A DNA stretch of 64,000 bases from Nitrospira sp. ND1 (GTDB lineage Bacteria; Nitrospirota; Nitrospiria; Nitrospirales; Nitrospiraceae). The notes under the pieces were generated by a model. It saw only the letters and a program-made list of their open reading frames with translations. It made no database searches and was not told the origin of the DNA. The stretch is from assembly GCF_900170025.1 (NCBI RefSeq), contig NZ_FWEX01000006.1, forward strand, positions 2,131,089 through 2,195,088, in the 5' to 3' direction. The position numbers were made by a program, and so were the translations under genes. Positions 7,628 through 17,600 of this stretch are shown in pieces; the stretch's first letter is position 1; every line of letters starts with the position of its first letter.

Positions 7628-9115
7628 ATGAAGACAAGCATGGGACGATCACGAATTGCGGTGCGGCGAGATGAGAGGGGAATGGCGTTGTTGGCGGTGC
7701 TCATGGTGGTGTTTCTGCTGACCTTGCTGGGGATGACTTCTATGCAGTTGGCCGGCCAGGAGATCGTCGGCGCCAGTGCGTTACAAGAGGAACGGCTTGC
7801 GCACCACGCCGCTGAAGCGGCGGTTGATGTGGTGATGGGATGGTTTCATGATCCTGCGCTGCATCCGCAGGGAGTCGAGACGACGTGGTTGACGAAACGG
7901 CTGGTGAATGCACAGGGAGATGCCTCCTATTTCGATGCACAGGGGCGCGCACAGTTTGCGGGAACCGGTGCGTCTCCGGATGTGGTCTTCGATGCGGCCC
8001 ATGCTCAGCACGACCGGCTTATGAACGATCCTCAAACGGGTTGGTTCAAATCCCTCAAGGGGCTTGCGAGGATTCTCAAGTTACGAGTCTATGGGGCGAC
8101 GCGGCCAGGACTGCTCTGCACGGTGGAGGTGACGGCCGGAGCCGGCCATACCTCACGGGTAACGAAAACAGTATCAGTCGAATTCGGCGCCTATGCTGTT
8201 CCGGCGCTGCACGCGCCGATCCAGGGCGGCACAGTGGGAAATGAGTCCGCGCCATCCTCAGCCGGTTCCGTGTTCGCCCATTGGGGCGACATGGTGGTAC
8301 GTGGCAAGGCGTATTTCCCTCGGCCGGAGGCGGTCCCGATGAAGAGCGGGTTGGCGCCGGTGACGGGGCAGTCCTATGACGAAATGACGCACCGCGAGGA
8401 TCGCTGGTTCACCATCCGACTCGGTGGCGACGCCTTTTTTGCGCAGCTTCCGGCAGAGGCCTGGTCGGGAGTTCCACTGAATCTTCACACGCACCAGGAT
8501 CCGGTGCCCGGTCTCAAGGTAGACCAGTGGGATTACGACACCTTGAAGCGAATGGCCACGCAGTTCGGGCAGTACTACGGCATAGACCGGGATGGATTGC
8601 TCTATGCCGGCGGTGTGATTCAGCCAGGAGCGGGGCACCCAGCCTCGGAAGTGTTTGCCTCGAGGGGCCCCGGTGACCATCGTGGATTGATCTTCGTCGA
8701 CACGCTTGATGGGATGCCGCCACGACCGGATAATTTGGGGACGATCGTGCTTGATCAAGAGTATGCCGAGGGCATCTTCATTGTGAATGCGCATGTGCTC
8801 TGGAAGGCAGGGGCGCATGGGAAACCGGTTTCAGCTCTCAGTCCACCGCCGGAAGGTCAGCAATCTCTTGGAGCCAGGATTCCTGTTCAACTGTCCGGTA
8901 TTCATCTGCAGGGTGTTCTGTATGTCGCGGGTGACGTGCGGTATGCAGGGCATCTCAAAGTCTACGGTGGGGTGGTGGCACAAGGGGCGATCGTGGACGG
9001 CACGAACGGGTCGGGGATGTTGGACGTTTGGTACAACCACGACCTCCGCGATGGGCTGGTGCAGGGCATGCCGCTGGTGTTTGTGGCCCCTGGAAGCTGG
9101 CAGGCCAAAATTTGA
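7628..9115 (+). CDS. Large PilX/GspK-like minor pilin (set 1)
   Basis: The N-terminus has a basic leader ending in DERG, then MALLAVLMVVFLLTLLGMTS, the PilX-type helix without the +5 Glu. It continues with LAHHAAEAAVDVVMGWF, matching the PilX N-terminal domain. At 495 residues it is more than twice the usual PilX size. The extra C-terminal 300 residues contain glycine-rich beta-type sequence (RIPVQLSGIHLQGVLYVAGD, YGGVVAQGAIVDGTNGSG) reminiscent of right-handed beta-helix tip domains. It starts 18 nt after the pilW-like gene and closes the first pilin set. The function of the extension is unknown. Confidence 0.75.
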   Translation: MKTSMGRSRIAVRRDERGMALLAVLMVVFLLTLLGMTSMQLAGQEIVGASALQEERLAHHAAEAAVDVVMGWFHDPALHPQGVETTWLTKRLVNAQGDASYFDAQGRAQFAGTGASPDVVFDAAHAQHDRLMNDPQTGWFKSLKGLARILKLRVYGATRPGLLCTVEVTAGAGHTSRVTKTVSVEFGAYAVPALHAPIQGGTVGNESAPSSAGSVFAHWGDMVVRGKAYFPRPEAVPMKSGLAPVTGQSYDEMTHREDRWFTIRLGGDAFFAQLPAEAWSGVPLNLHTHQDPVPGLKVDQWDYDTLKRMATQFGQYYGIDRDGLLYAGGVIQPGAGHPASEVFASRGPGDHRGLIFVDTLDGMPPRPDNLGTIVLDQEYAEGIFIVNAHVLWKAGAHGKPVSALSPPPEGQQSLGARIPVQLSGIHLQGVLYVAGDVRYAGHLKVYGGVVAQGAIVDGTNGSGMLDVWYNHDLRDGLVQGMPLVFVAPGSWQAKI

Positions 9116-9219
9116 CGGCAGCGCTACGAGGTTGATGCGGTTACTCTGTCAGCATGTTGAGTTCAGACAATCATCTACAATCGAATCGTCTCCACGGTAT
9201 TCAGAAAGGAATCGGTCCC

Positions 9220-11019
9220 ATGAGTCGTGCCACGGTGCCCATGTTACCAGTCAGTGAGTGTTCCCAAGCGGTCAGCCCTTTGGCGCAGACGCGCTCCGCC
9301 ACTTGCTACCACCGGCTCGTCGAACAGGGTTTTCTACAACAGGAGGAGTTAGTGCTCGCCACGGCTGAAGCCGCGCGAAAACGGCTCGATGTGGCGACCG
9401 TGCTCATGGAGCGGTATCGGATACCGAAGCCGGCGCTCGGTGCCGCACTGGCAGAATTCTATGACTGCCCGTTTCTCGCCTATGACGAGCGCACGGTCAT
9501 GGAGCGGGAGTTATTGAAGAATCTCAGCTTGGATTATCTTCGGATGAACCATTGGGTTCCGCTCAGGCGTCAGGGCAACGGAATCGAAGTCCTGATCGAC
9601 GACCCGCACAATCCGGACAAGCTGTTCGATGTGCGGCGAGCGTTTCCAGGCCAGGCACTGTCCTATCGTGTCGGACTCCGTTGCGATATTGCACGGTTGT
9701 TGAATGCCATTCAAGGGCGTGAGTCGGGCGATGCGATATCCGACATTCTTGGCGAGCTGGTCAGTGAAGCGCAGCTCGAAGAACAACAAAATGCGACGAT
9801 TGCGGCAATCACGGAAAACGATTCGGCCATCGTCCGGCTCGCCAATCAGATCATTACCGACGCCTATCGGCGCGGGGCATCGGATATCCATATTGAGCCC
9901 TATGCCGATCGAAAGGAAACGGCTGTGCGCTTCCGCGTCGATGGCACCTGCTTTACGTACATGAAGATTCCGGCGGCCTATCGCCGGGCGATCGTCTCCC
10001 GCCTGAAGATTATGGCCAGTCTGGACATTGCCGAGCGGCGCAAGCCGCAGGATGGCAAAATCCGGTTCAAGTTGGGTACGGGGCAGGAGATCGAATTGAG
10101 GGTGGCAACACTTCCCACTTCGGGCTTCAATGAAGATGTTGTGATTCGCCTGCTGACCGCCCACGGAGCTCGCCGCTTGGAGGATCTGGAGTTCAGCGAC
10201 GGCACACGCCGGCTCGTAGGACAGTTGGCTCAAAAGCCGCATGGCATCGTCCTGTGCGCCGGTCCGACCGGATCAGGAAAGACCACCACCTTACATGCCA
10301 TTCTGGCGTCGATTAATACCGATGAGCGAAAGATCTGGACGGCGGAGGATCCGATCGAGATTACGCAAGATGGATTGCGGCAGGTGCAGGTTCATCCCAA
10401 GATTGGACTCACTTTTGCCACGACCATGAGGGCCTTCCTGAGAGCAGATCCGGACGTGATCATGATCGGGGAAATGCGGGACAAGGAGACGGCGGATATT
10501 GCCATTGAAGCCTCTCTGACCGGACACTTGGTGTTCAGTACCATTCATACGAATAGTGCCGTCGAGACTGTGGTGCGATTGCTCGATCTGGGGTGCGACC
10601 CGTTCAATTTTTCAGATGCCATGTTGGGAGTGTTGGCGATGCGGTTGTGCAAGCGCATCTGTCCCAACTGCCGCGAGGCCTACCATCCCACGAGCAGCGA
10701 ATATGACGAACTCGTGCAGGCCTTTGGGGAGGGTGATTGGGAAGGCGTGCATCCTGCATATAATCTGGGGCTCACACTGTTTCGTGGACGAGGGTGTGAC
10801 ACGTGTAACCAGACCGGGTACCGTGGACGAGTGCCCATCCATGAGTTGATGGTGGTGTCTGATTCCATGAAGGCACTGATTCAGGCCAGGGCGCGCACCG
10901 GGGAACTACTCACACTCGCAAAGAGTGACGGGATGAGGACGTTGGTGCAAGACGGTATCGAGAAAGTGCTGCAAGGACTCACCACGTATAAACAGGTGCG
11001 GGCAGTTGCGATCAAATAG
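9220..11019 (+). CDS. pilB: Type IV pilus extension ATPase (PilB/GspE family)
   Basis: A cytoplasmic hexameric ATPase that powers pilin polymerisation. An N-terminal N1/GspE-N domain (LVEQGFLQQEELVLATAEAA) is followed by the catalytic core: RGASDIHIEPY, Walker A GPTGSGKTT with K354, the Asp box (TAEDPIEI), Walker B with DPDVIMIGEMRD, and the His box STIHTNSA. Tetracysteine zinc ligands C481, C484, C526 and C529 are present. The ATG at 9220 has AGAAAGGA in front, giving 599 residues; the longer frame upstream looks non-coding. It lies between two minor-pilin sets. Confidence 0.93.
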   Translation: MSRATVPMLPVSECSQAVSPLAQTRSATCYHRLVEQGFLQQEELVLATAEAARKRLDVATVLMERYRIPKPALGAALAEFYDCPFLAYDERTVMERELLKNLSLDYLRMNHWVPLRRQGNGIEVLIDDPHNPDKLFDVRRAFPGQALSYRVGLRCDIARLLNAIQGRESGDAISDILGELVSEAQLEEQQNATIAAITENDSAIVRLANQIITDAYRRGASDIHIEPYADRKETAVRFRVDGTCFTYMKIPAAYRRAIVSRLKIMASLDIAERRKPQDGKIRFKLGTGQEIELRVATLPTSGFNEDVVIRLLTAHGARRLEDLEFSDGTRRLVGQLAQKPHGIVLCAGPTGSGKTTTLHAILASINTDERKIWTAEDPIEITQDGLRQVQVHPKIGLTFATTMRAFLRADPDVIMIGEMRDKETADIAIEASLTGHLVFSTIHTNSAVETVVRLLDLGCDPFNFSDAMLGVLAMRLCKRICPNCREAYHPTSSEYDELVQAFGEGDWEGVHPAYNLGLTLFRGRGCDTCNQTGYRGRVPIHELMVVSDSMKALIQARARTGELLTLAKSDGMRTLVQDGIEKVLQGLTTYKQVRAVAIK

Positions 11020-11172
11020 TGCCCTCGCGTTCGCCGTGTCTCACGTTTTGCCCAGGGCGATACTCTCCGTTCAAGGCCGCTCCTGCTTGTTAATTATGCG
11101 CGGGTGAACGTCAGAAACAGCCCGCTTGATCTGGCGCCTATCCTGGGTGAGTTTTTCCGGTCTCTGCCCGCA

Positions 11173-11271
11173 TCAAGAGGTTGGTCGCGGCTTCTCTTGC
11201 GCCCTTCCTCTCTCATCATTCCTGGCCCACCAGTAGGTGAAGTACGCCAGACATCCGACAAAAATTGTCAT
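11173..11271 (-). CDS. Possible tiny single-helix membrane protein
   Basis: A 32-codon ORF (MTIFVGCLAYFTYWWARNDE...) that predicts one hydrophobic helix followed by a charged tail, a common layout for small membrane subunits. It lies on the minus strand in the approximately 300-bp gap between pilB and the second pilin set, and no other gene explains this gap. No good ribosome-binding site is visible; GTG at 11283 is an alternative start. I do not recognise a family. Confidence 0.3.
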   Translation of the reverse strand: MTIFVGCLAYFTYWWARNDERGRAQEKPRPTS

Positions 11272-11397
11272 CGAAGTGATCACGGAACGCTCGGAATTGT
11301 ACGCCGTCCAGTATGAATGGGTTTGATATATCAATCTGTTAGGCCATCGTCCCATGTCATATCCATCGGCATGGCACTTGCTCATCTGGCTGTTGCC

Positions 11398-11874
11398 ATG
11401 TGTGTCTCTATCTCTCTCCAACGGTCTGCTGCTGTCCACCGCCAGAGGGGCTTCACCCTTATCGAGGTGATGATAGCGGTCGCGATTGTCGGGATTCTGG
11501 CCATGGTGGCCGTCCCCAACTATCTTCAATGGAATGCCCGCTATCAGCTGAAACAAGCCACAACGGAATTGGCTGGCAGTCTCAACCTGGCCCGGATGGC
11601 AGCGATGAATCGGAATCTTGCCGTCACAGCCACATTGGTCCTTGTGTCGGGCAGGGTGAATGTCGATTTCGGAGGTGCGTTAGCCCCTATTGTGTTGCCC
11701 CAGGCCGTCGTCGGATTCACGGGAGGTCCGACGATTCAATTCACCCAGCAAGGGTTGAGCGGGGCTGCGGCGAATGTTCCTGTGGCGCTGACGTCCCAAC
11801 AGGGGACCACCTATTCCGTGGTCGTCACTCCGGCAGGCAAGGTGAACTGGTGTGCGCATGCGACGTGCCCATAG
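11398..11874 (+). CDS. Minor pseudopilin, FimT/GspH type (set 2)
   Basis: A prepilin-like protein with the canonical site QRG/FTLIEVMIAVAIVGILAM, then VPNYLQWNARYQLKQATTEL and AGSLNLARMAAMNRNLAVT, the FimT/GspH pattern. The C-terminus has a VVVTPAGKVNWC strand. The reading frame is open upstream to 11317 and beyond. I chose the ATG at 11398 because it leaves an 18-residue basic leader; 11371 and 11317 are alternatives and none has a strong ribosome-binding site. It heads the second minor-pilin set. Confidence 0.83.
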   Translation: MCVSISLQRSAAVHRQRGFTLIEVMIAVAIVGILAMVAVPNYLQWNARYQLKQATTELAGSLNLARMAAMNRNLAVTATLVLVSGRVNVDFGGALAPIVLPQAVVGFTGGPTIQFTQQGLSGAAANVPVALTSQQGTTYSVVVTPAGKVNWCAHATCP

Positions 11875-11881
11875 AGGCCCA

Positions 11882-12406
11882 ATGAAACACCGTCAAAACT
11901 CACACCCCTGCTTCAGTCTGCTCGCCGCCGCACAGCGGGGGTTTACGCTGTTGGAAGCCATGATTGCGGCCGGTGTGCTCTCGGTCGGACTGTTGGGATT
12001 AGCGGGTCTCTCGGGGATGTCGCTGGGCAAGAATGTCGATGCCAACGACATGTCGCGCGTGACCAATATCGCCGCCGATATGGCGGAGCGCATTCAAAAT
12101 AACCGGCAGCGTGTTTTGGACTACCATAACACCAACACGAGCGTGGCCTGCGCGCAGAGCGCGAACACTCAACGCATGGCGTTGGGAGATTGCACCCAAT
12201 GGCAGGCGCTCGTGGCGAATTCCGGTCTCACGGGTGCCACTGGACTTGTCACCGCGGCCCGCCTTGATCCGGACCCCACCGCGAATCCGGTGACGATGAA
12301 CCGGTTCCTTGTCACGGTGACCGTCAGCTGGCAAACCAGACAGACGGATGTGAGCACGGCTCGGACCAAGACCGCGATATTTACGACGGTGGTCGCGCCG
12401 GAATAG
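11882..12406 (+). CDS. pilV: Minor pilin, PilV type (set 2)
   Basis: A prepilin-like protein of 174 residues with processing site AQRG/FTLLEAMIAAGVLSVGLL, followed by GLAGLSGMSLGKNVDANDMS and NIAADMAERIQNN. This downstream pattern (LxxDMAERIxxN) is highly typical of PilV from Pseudomonas-type pili. The C-terminal segment FLVTVTVSWQTRQTDVSTAR also fits. The ATG at 11882 lies 7 nt after the FimT-like stop; an upstream in-frame start exists but is unlikely. It is probably part of the pilus tip complex with PilW, PilX and PilY1 encoded next. Confidence 0.87.
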   Translation: MKHRQNSHPCFSLLAAAQRGFTLLEAMIAAGVLSVGLLGLAGLSGMSLGKNVDANDMSRVTNIAADMAERIQNNRQRVLDYHNTNTSVACAQSANTQRMALGDCTQWQALVANSGLTGATGLVTAARLDPDPTANPVTMNRFLVTVTVSWQTRQTDVSTARTKTAIFTTVVAPE

Positions 12407-12426
12407 GCGTAGCCTGGAGCATGACG

Positions 12427-13530
12427 ATGCGTAGATTCGACTGGAACCAGCAGGGCTTCACTCTCGTGGAACTGATGGCAGCTGTCCTGATCACGGTGGT
12501 GATTGTGGCGGCGACGATGACCACGGTAGTCACTTCGAATCGCGCCAATGTCGTCAACACGCAGGTCGCAGACACGCAGCAGAATGTTCGATTGGCCATC
12601 GACTTGCTCAGCAGGGATATCAAACTGGCCGGCTTTAATTACAATGCGACCGATCCGGCAACCGGATCCGTGGGCGCGTGTAATGCCACCATCGGCGCCA
12701 TCGTCAAGCCGGTTGGACTGCTGCCCCAAGACCAAACGCCGACAGGTGCGGATACCGGGACCGATAGCGTGTCGATGGTGCTGCCGGTGATGAATACGAC
12801 AGGGTGGACGCTGACGGCGGCGGTCGGTGGAACGCCGAACAATAAGACGTATGACAACAGCATCAGTCTTTCCGGAGCCGTTATGACGGAGATGGTTGCA
12901 CAAGGTCTTGTGGTCGGATCGACGATTTCCATCGGCGGTGCATTGTCAAAGACGGTGCAGGCTGTCAATGCCACTTCGATTGGCTTCGGTACCGGAAACT
13001 TCGTCGATGGACAATTCCCGGTCGGCACGCCTGTGTATTTGATGCAATGCGTGCGGTATCAAGTGGTGGCGAATACGCCGGCGACCTGCGGCAGTGACAC
13101 GCCTTGCCTCGTGCGAAACAACGTGCCGCTGGTCGATGGCGTGGAAGACTTGCAACTCGCCTATGCCTGTGACGGCTGCAATCAAGCCGTCCCCAATCCC
13201 TTATTCCCGGACGGGGTTGTCGATGATCAAGATGCCTCCTCGACGTCGGGATTTCCCACCTTCACGCAGGGAGATTTTGTCTCCAACAGTGCGTGGGCGA
13301 TTGCCCCGTGGACGCCGGATAAGATCAGGCTGGCGCAAGTGAGCCTGGTGGTGAGGCCGACGAATGCGGATGACGGTCTAGATGAGAAGGGAACCAAGGC
13401 CGTCAATACCACCGGGCCTGTGATCGTCGGCGACCATAATCCATCTGCGGATGCGGGTTATAACGCGAGTACTTATATGCAACAGCGCCGGCGCGTGATG
13501 ATCCGCACGATTCAACCGAGAAACCTGTAA
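12427..13530 (+). CDS. pilW: Minor pilin, PilW type (set 2)
   Basis: A 367-residue prepilin-like protein. The ten-residue leader MRRFDWNQQG precedes FTLVELMAAVLITVVIVAAT, and then QQNVRLAIDLLSRDIKLAGF, a hallmark of PilW. The long C-terminal region ends with SLVVRPTNADD and YMQQRRRVMIRTIQPRNL, again PilW-like. GGAG is correctly spaced for the ATG at 12427; the ATG at 12421 is too close to it. It is about 100 residues longer than the set 1 PilW, the extra being a Thr/Val-rich beta region. Confidence 0.87.
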   Translation: MRRFDWNQQGFTLVELMAAVLITVVIVAATMTTVVTSNRANVVNTQVADTQQNVRLAIDLLSRDIKLAGFNYNATDPATGSVGACNATIGAIVKPVGLLPQDQTPTGADTGTDSVSMVLPVMNTTGWTLTAAVGGTPNNKTYDNSISLSGAVMTEMVAQGLVVGSTISIGGALSKTVQAVNATSIGFGTGNFVDGQFPVGTPVYLMQCVRYQVVANTPATCGSDTPCLVRNNVPLVDGVEDLQLAYACDGCNQAVPNPLFPDGVVDDQDASSTSGFPTFTQGDFVSNSAWAIAPWTPDKIRLAQVSLVVRPTNADDGLDEKGTKAVNTTGPVIVGDHNPSADAGYNASTYMQQRRRVMIRTIQPRNL

Positions 13531-13544
13531 CGAGAGACGACGTG

Positions 13545-14177
13545 ATGAATCTGCAACAGGGCATGCACGGCGCGGGTCGCGAGGGCGGAGGAGCCGGATT
13601 GAACAATCAGCAGGGCATCGCATTGCTCACCGTCATGTTGATGTTGTTGATTCTCACCATACTCGGCATCGCCTCCATCACGGTGACCAGCATGGAGAAT
13701 CGAATGGCGGGATTTTTCCGCACGACCGAGGCTGTGGTAGCGGCTGCCGATTCGTGTGAAGGACTGGCCGCGAACATCATTCAGCAGACGTTGTCCCCTC
13801 CAGGCGTGCTCCCGGCTTCGTTCATCGCGCCGACGGGGCCGGTTCCGACGGCCAATGCCACCACATTGTACGCAGAAATTTATGGCTACGATCTGCCGTC
13901 GCCGGCTCCGGCAAATACACCGGCTGTCAACTATGCGGATGTGGCGAGCACCGCACCGAATTTTGTGATGACGAATCTTCCCGGATTCACAGTCAACGGC
14001 GACATCGATCTCTTGTATACGCATACGAAGAGTGGGCAGGGCACAGGAGTGGCCGGCACAGAACATGTCTATCGGATTACCTGCATGGCGAGTAACCCCG
14101 CGACCGGTTCCAATAGCACGGTGACCTCGGTGTACGGCTGTTTGGACGGCGATACCTGTGTCAAGAAAATCAACTGA
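13545..14177 (+). CDS. pilX: Minor pilin, PilX type (set 2)
   Basis: A 210-residue protein with NNQQG/IALLTVMLMLLILTILGIAS, then ITVTSMENRMAGFFRTTEAV and VAAADSCEGLAANII, the PilX N-terminal domain. Like other PilX proteins it lacks Glu at +5. Its C-terminal region carries several cysteines (TCMASN, YGCLDGDTC), a typical PilX feature. The ATG at 13545 directly follows a GTG at 13542 and either may be used. It lies 14 nt after pilW and is normal in size, unlike the oversized PilX-like protein of set 1. Confidence 0.86.
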   Translation: MNLQQGMHGAGREGGGAGLNNQQGIALLTVMLMLLILTILGIASITVTSMENRMAGFFRTTEAVVAAADSCEGLAANIIQQTLSPPGVLPASFIAPTGPVPTANATTLYAEIYGYDLPSPAPANTPAVNYADVASTAPNFVMTNLPGFTVNGDIDLLYTHTKSGQGTGVAGTEHVYRITCMASNPATGSNSTVTSVYGCLDGDTCVKKIN

Positions 14178-14187
14178 GAGAGGGAGC

Positions 14188-14523
14188 ATGGCGATGAACA
14201 ACACAGCGTTTATTGTGGTGCTCGGCCTGCTGACACTCGGACAGACGATGCCTTCCGTGCCGTCTATCAGTCTCGCGGAGACAGCGCAAGGCCCGGAGGC
14301 GATGCTGTTTTCGACCGTCGGGTTTCAGTCCGGCGTGATCGACGTGGTGCAAGGAGCAAGCATTCGCATCGATGGTCGTAGTTATGTCTTGAAGTCCGCG
14401 GTGGTGGTCGTCAATCACGAGGGGGAACCGCTCGAGATCGAGCGGATCATTCCCACTTCGCTCGTCAAGTTTCATCTGAAAGAGGGCCACATCGACAAGA
14501 TGGTGGTCACGTTGCCGCAATAG
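14188..14523 (+). CDS. Small exported protein between pilX and pilY1 (PilY2-like position)
   Basis: A 111-residue protein with an N-terminal signal peptide (NTAFIVVLGLLTLGQTMPS) and a mature part with the pattern GVIDVVQGASIRIDGRSYVL followed by beta strands. The size, secretion and location directly before pilY1 match the poorly characterised PilY2 position in Pseudomonas, but I see no diagnostic motif, so the name is not assigned. It starts 10 nt after the pilX stop, with GAGAGGGA just ahead of the ATG. An auxiliary role in PilY1 or pilus assembly is inferred from context. Confidence 0.6.
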   Translation: MAMNNTAFIVVLGLLTLGQTMPSVPSISLAETAQGPEAMLFSTVGFQSGVIDVVQGASIRIDGRSYVLKSAVVVVNHEGEPLEIERIIPTSLVKFHLKEGHIDKMVVTLPQ

Positions 14524-14600
14524 CGCATGAAAGGACTTGTCTCAACTTGTAGCCGAGAATCGACGGCTGTTGTCCTGCTTGAGATAAGGAGGAAGAACGC

Positions 14601-17600
14601 ATGAATCGCCGAACCTTTGTCGCTGTGATGTTGGTGGCCGGCAGCCTGAGTGCTGCGTTGCTTGGCTCCCGTGATGCCGTCGCCGTCGTGTCCAACGCCG
14701 ATTACACGGCTGTGCCGGCTTTCGTGTCGAACGCGACGACGCCGAATATCATTGTGGTGATGGACAACTCGGGCAGTATGAGCAATCGAGCCTGTGAATC
14801 GTCGTCGTGTGGGACGTTGGCGGATGGGAGCACGTCGACTACGACCACATGGACCAATACTACACGGTACTCCGGGTACTTTGATTCGCTGCGTTGCTAT
14901 ACCTACAACACAACCGATACTCGATTCGAGAGCGGAACCGGCAAGACCGCATTGGCGACAGCCTGTCCGGACACGGAATGGGACGGGAATTTCTTGAACT
15001 GGGCGACGTTGCGCCGGTTCGATGCGGTGAAGCGAGCGATGATCGGAGGAGATTGTACCAGCACGAGAGCTGCCGACGGCACCTGCCCGACGAGCGGCAC
15101 TCCGGCTCTAAAGACTGTTCGGGCGCAGGGTGCGGGTCTGAGTAATGAACGCGCAGACGTCAATTATGGCGGCGGGACCGGAGCTAATACCTATGTCGGC
15201 CGTATTCCATTGGCCGATAGAGGCAGCGATCCAGCAACAATCTCGATTGGTCTTTCGGCAAGCGGAACACCGGCTGCGCCCTACTTCTGTGTGGACAATG
15301 ACACGACGTTCAATAGCAACTGCGGTGACTCATACAGCGTTCGGAAGTATGAATTGAAAGTCGGGTACTCATCTGAACCTACCGGAGTCATTCAGCAGAT
15401 CGGCAGCAAGGCGCGGTTCGGGCTGGTTGAGTTTAAGTCCAGCAGCGAAGGCGCGCGTATGCTGGTGGGAGCTGGATCGCGCCAGTCGATCGACTGGGCG
15501 GACGGCGACGTTGAGACGTTCACGACAAACACCGCGGCCATGGTTGATGCGGTGCAGGAGTCGTATCCTTCGACATGGACTCCGTTGAGTGAGGCGTTAT
15601 ATGAAACCGCACGGTATGTCGCGCAGATCCAATCCACTTTTGCGACGGGCTATGTCTACCCGATCGCCTTTTCCGGTGGCATTTCAAACGGCGTCAATTT
15701 TGCCACGAGCGGTGCCGGTTCGATCGGAACAAGTGAAATAACGGCATTGGTCGGTACTGAAACGTGCCCCGCCGGATATATCACGAGTGCCTGTGGCCGA
15801 GACCCGTATTTTTTTGGACAAAACCATACCCCGCCATGGTCCGCCAGTTCTCAGGTTGTGGCCTGCTGTCGGACGTTTGTGATCGTCTTTACGGACGGCG
15901 AACCGACACAAGACCAGAATATCCCGACGGCTCTGCAAGACTATGCGCATGCCCATCATGGGCAGCATTGCACCGGGAGCGATGGCGCAGCTCCTCCGCG
16001 TACCATCGATGGCACCTGCAATACACACGCAGCCACTCCTTTCAGTGATCTGTTGGCAGAGCACAAAACGAGTTATGCTGATAGCGGCAGCCACTACTTG
16101 GATGACGTCGCCTATTGGGCCCACACGACCGACCTCCGGCCTTGTAGCGGCACGACTGACGGCACCATCGCAGGTTTAACAGTCACCGGGCATTGCATCG
16201 CAGGGACTCAGAGCCTGACGGTGTACTCCTTCTTTGCGTTCGGCAACATCAATGGTCGCGGAATCCTGGCCCAAGCGGCCCGGTTGGGCGGGTTCGAGGA
16301 TTCGAACAATGACGGCGTCCCTCAAACGAATGAATGGGATAAGGAAAACAACCTCACGGGAGCGGCGACGCCGGACGGTATCCCGGACGCCTATTTCGAA
16401 TCCTCCAACGTTGACGATCTTCAGGACAAGCTGCTCGCCACAATCGCAAGCATTCTCAGGCGAAGCGCGTCCGGTTCATCGGTATCCGTCCTGGCTACTG
16501 CCTCGACCGGTGAAGGGGCCTTGTATCAATCGTATTTCTTTCCCAGCACGATCGAGCCCTCGACGCTGAGCGATGTGAAATGGACCGGCTATACGCAGGC
16601 CCTGTTCATTGACACGTTCGGCAATACCCGAGAGGACACGAATCAGGACGGTCGTCTCGACTACAAAGTCGACAAAATCATCAAGACCCGTTTTGACTCC
16701 GCGTCGAATTCGGTGAAGGTCGACAAATATGTAGATTCGGATGGCGATGGATTGCCGAACGATCAGAATAGCGATGGCGTGGTGACGACGGCGGATTGCA
16801 ATCCGTGCGGGCAGGCATTGAGCGATATTCTTCCGATTTGGGAAGCCGGGAAGCAACTGGCGTTGAAAGACTCCACCACCCGCACCATCCTGACATGGGT
16901 CGATTCCGATCATGACGGCGTGGTTGATTCCGGCGAACAGCTGGCATTCACGACAGCCAACGAGCCGACGCTCCGACCATACCTTCGTGCCGCGTCCAGT
17001 GCGGAAGGGACCAAGATCATTAATTTTGTGCGTGGGTGCGATGTGGGGACATGCGCGGAACAGGCGACGACGAGGGATCGCCGTCTTCAAGTTCCGGCCG
17101 GGAGCGGGAGCCTGAAGGTGTGGAAACTCGGGGATGTCATTCACTCCACTCCGACGGTGGTTGCGGGTCCGAAGGACCGGCATGATGCCATCTATGGGGA
17201 TCAGAGTTATTCGGCATTTCTCCAGAAATGGTACAACCGCAGACAGGTTGCCTACGTGGGGGGAAACGACGGCATGCTGCACGCGTTCAACGCGGGTTAT
17301 TACCATCCCGGCGATGATGCGAGTGCCTCTGCTCCCGCCAATACGACTGAACACGGCTGGTTTACGACTGCCCCTGCTGACAATTCCACCGGGGCTCCAT
17401 TAGGGGATGAATTGTGGGGATTTGTACCCTATGAACTCCTTCCGCAGCTGGAGTTTTTGAGCCGTGCCGACTACCAGCATACGTATTATGTTGATTTGCC
17501 GCTCAAAGTGGCGGATGTCCGCATCTTCACTCCAGACACCGATCATCCGAACGGGTGGGGCACGATCCTGATCGGCGGATTCAGAATGGGGGGAAGTTGC

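Noticed and set aside
11020-11397. A plus-strand gene in the gap between pilB and the second pilin set.
   Set aside because: ORFs there lack start signals and protein-like composition; only a weak minus-strand peptide is listed.
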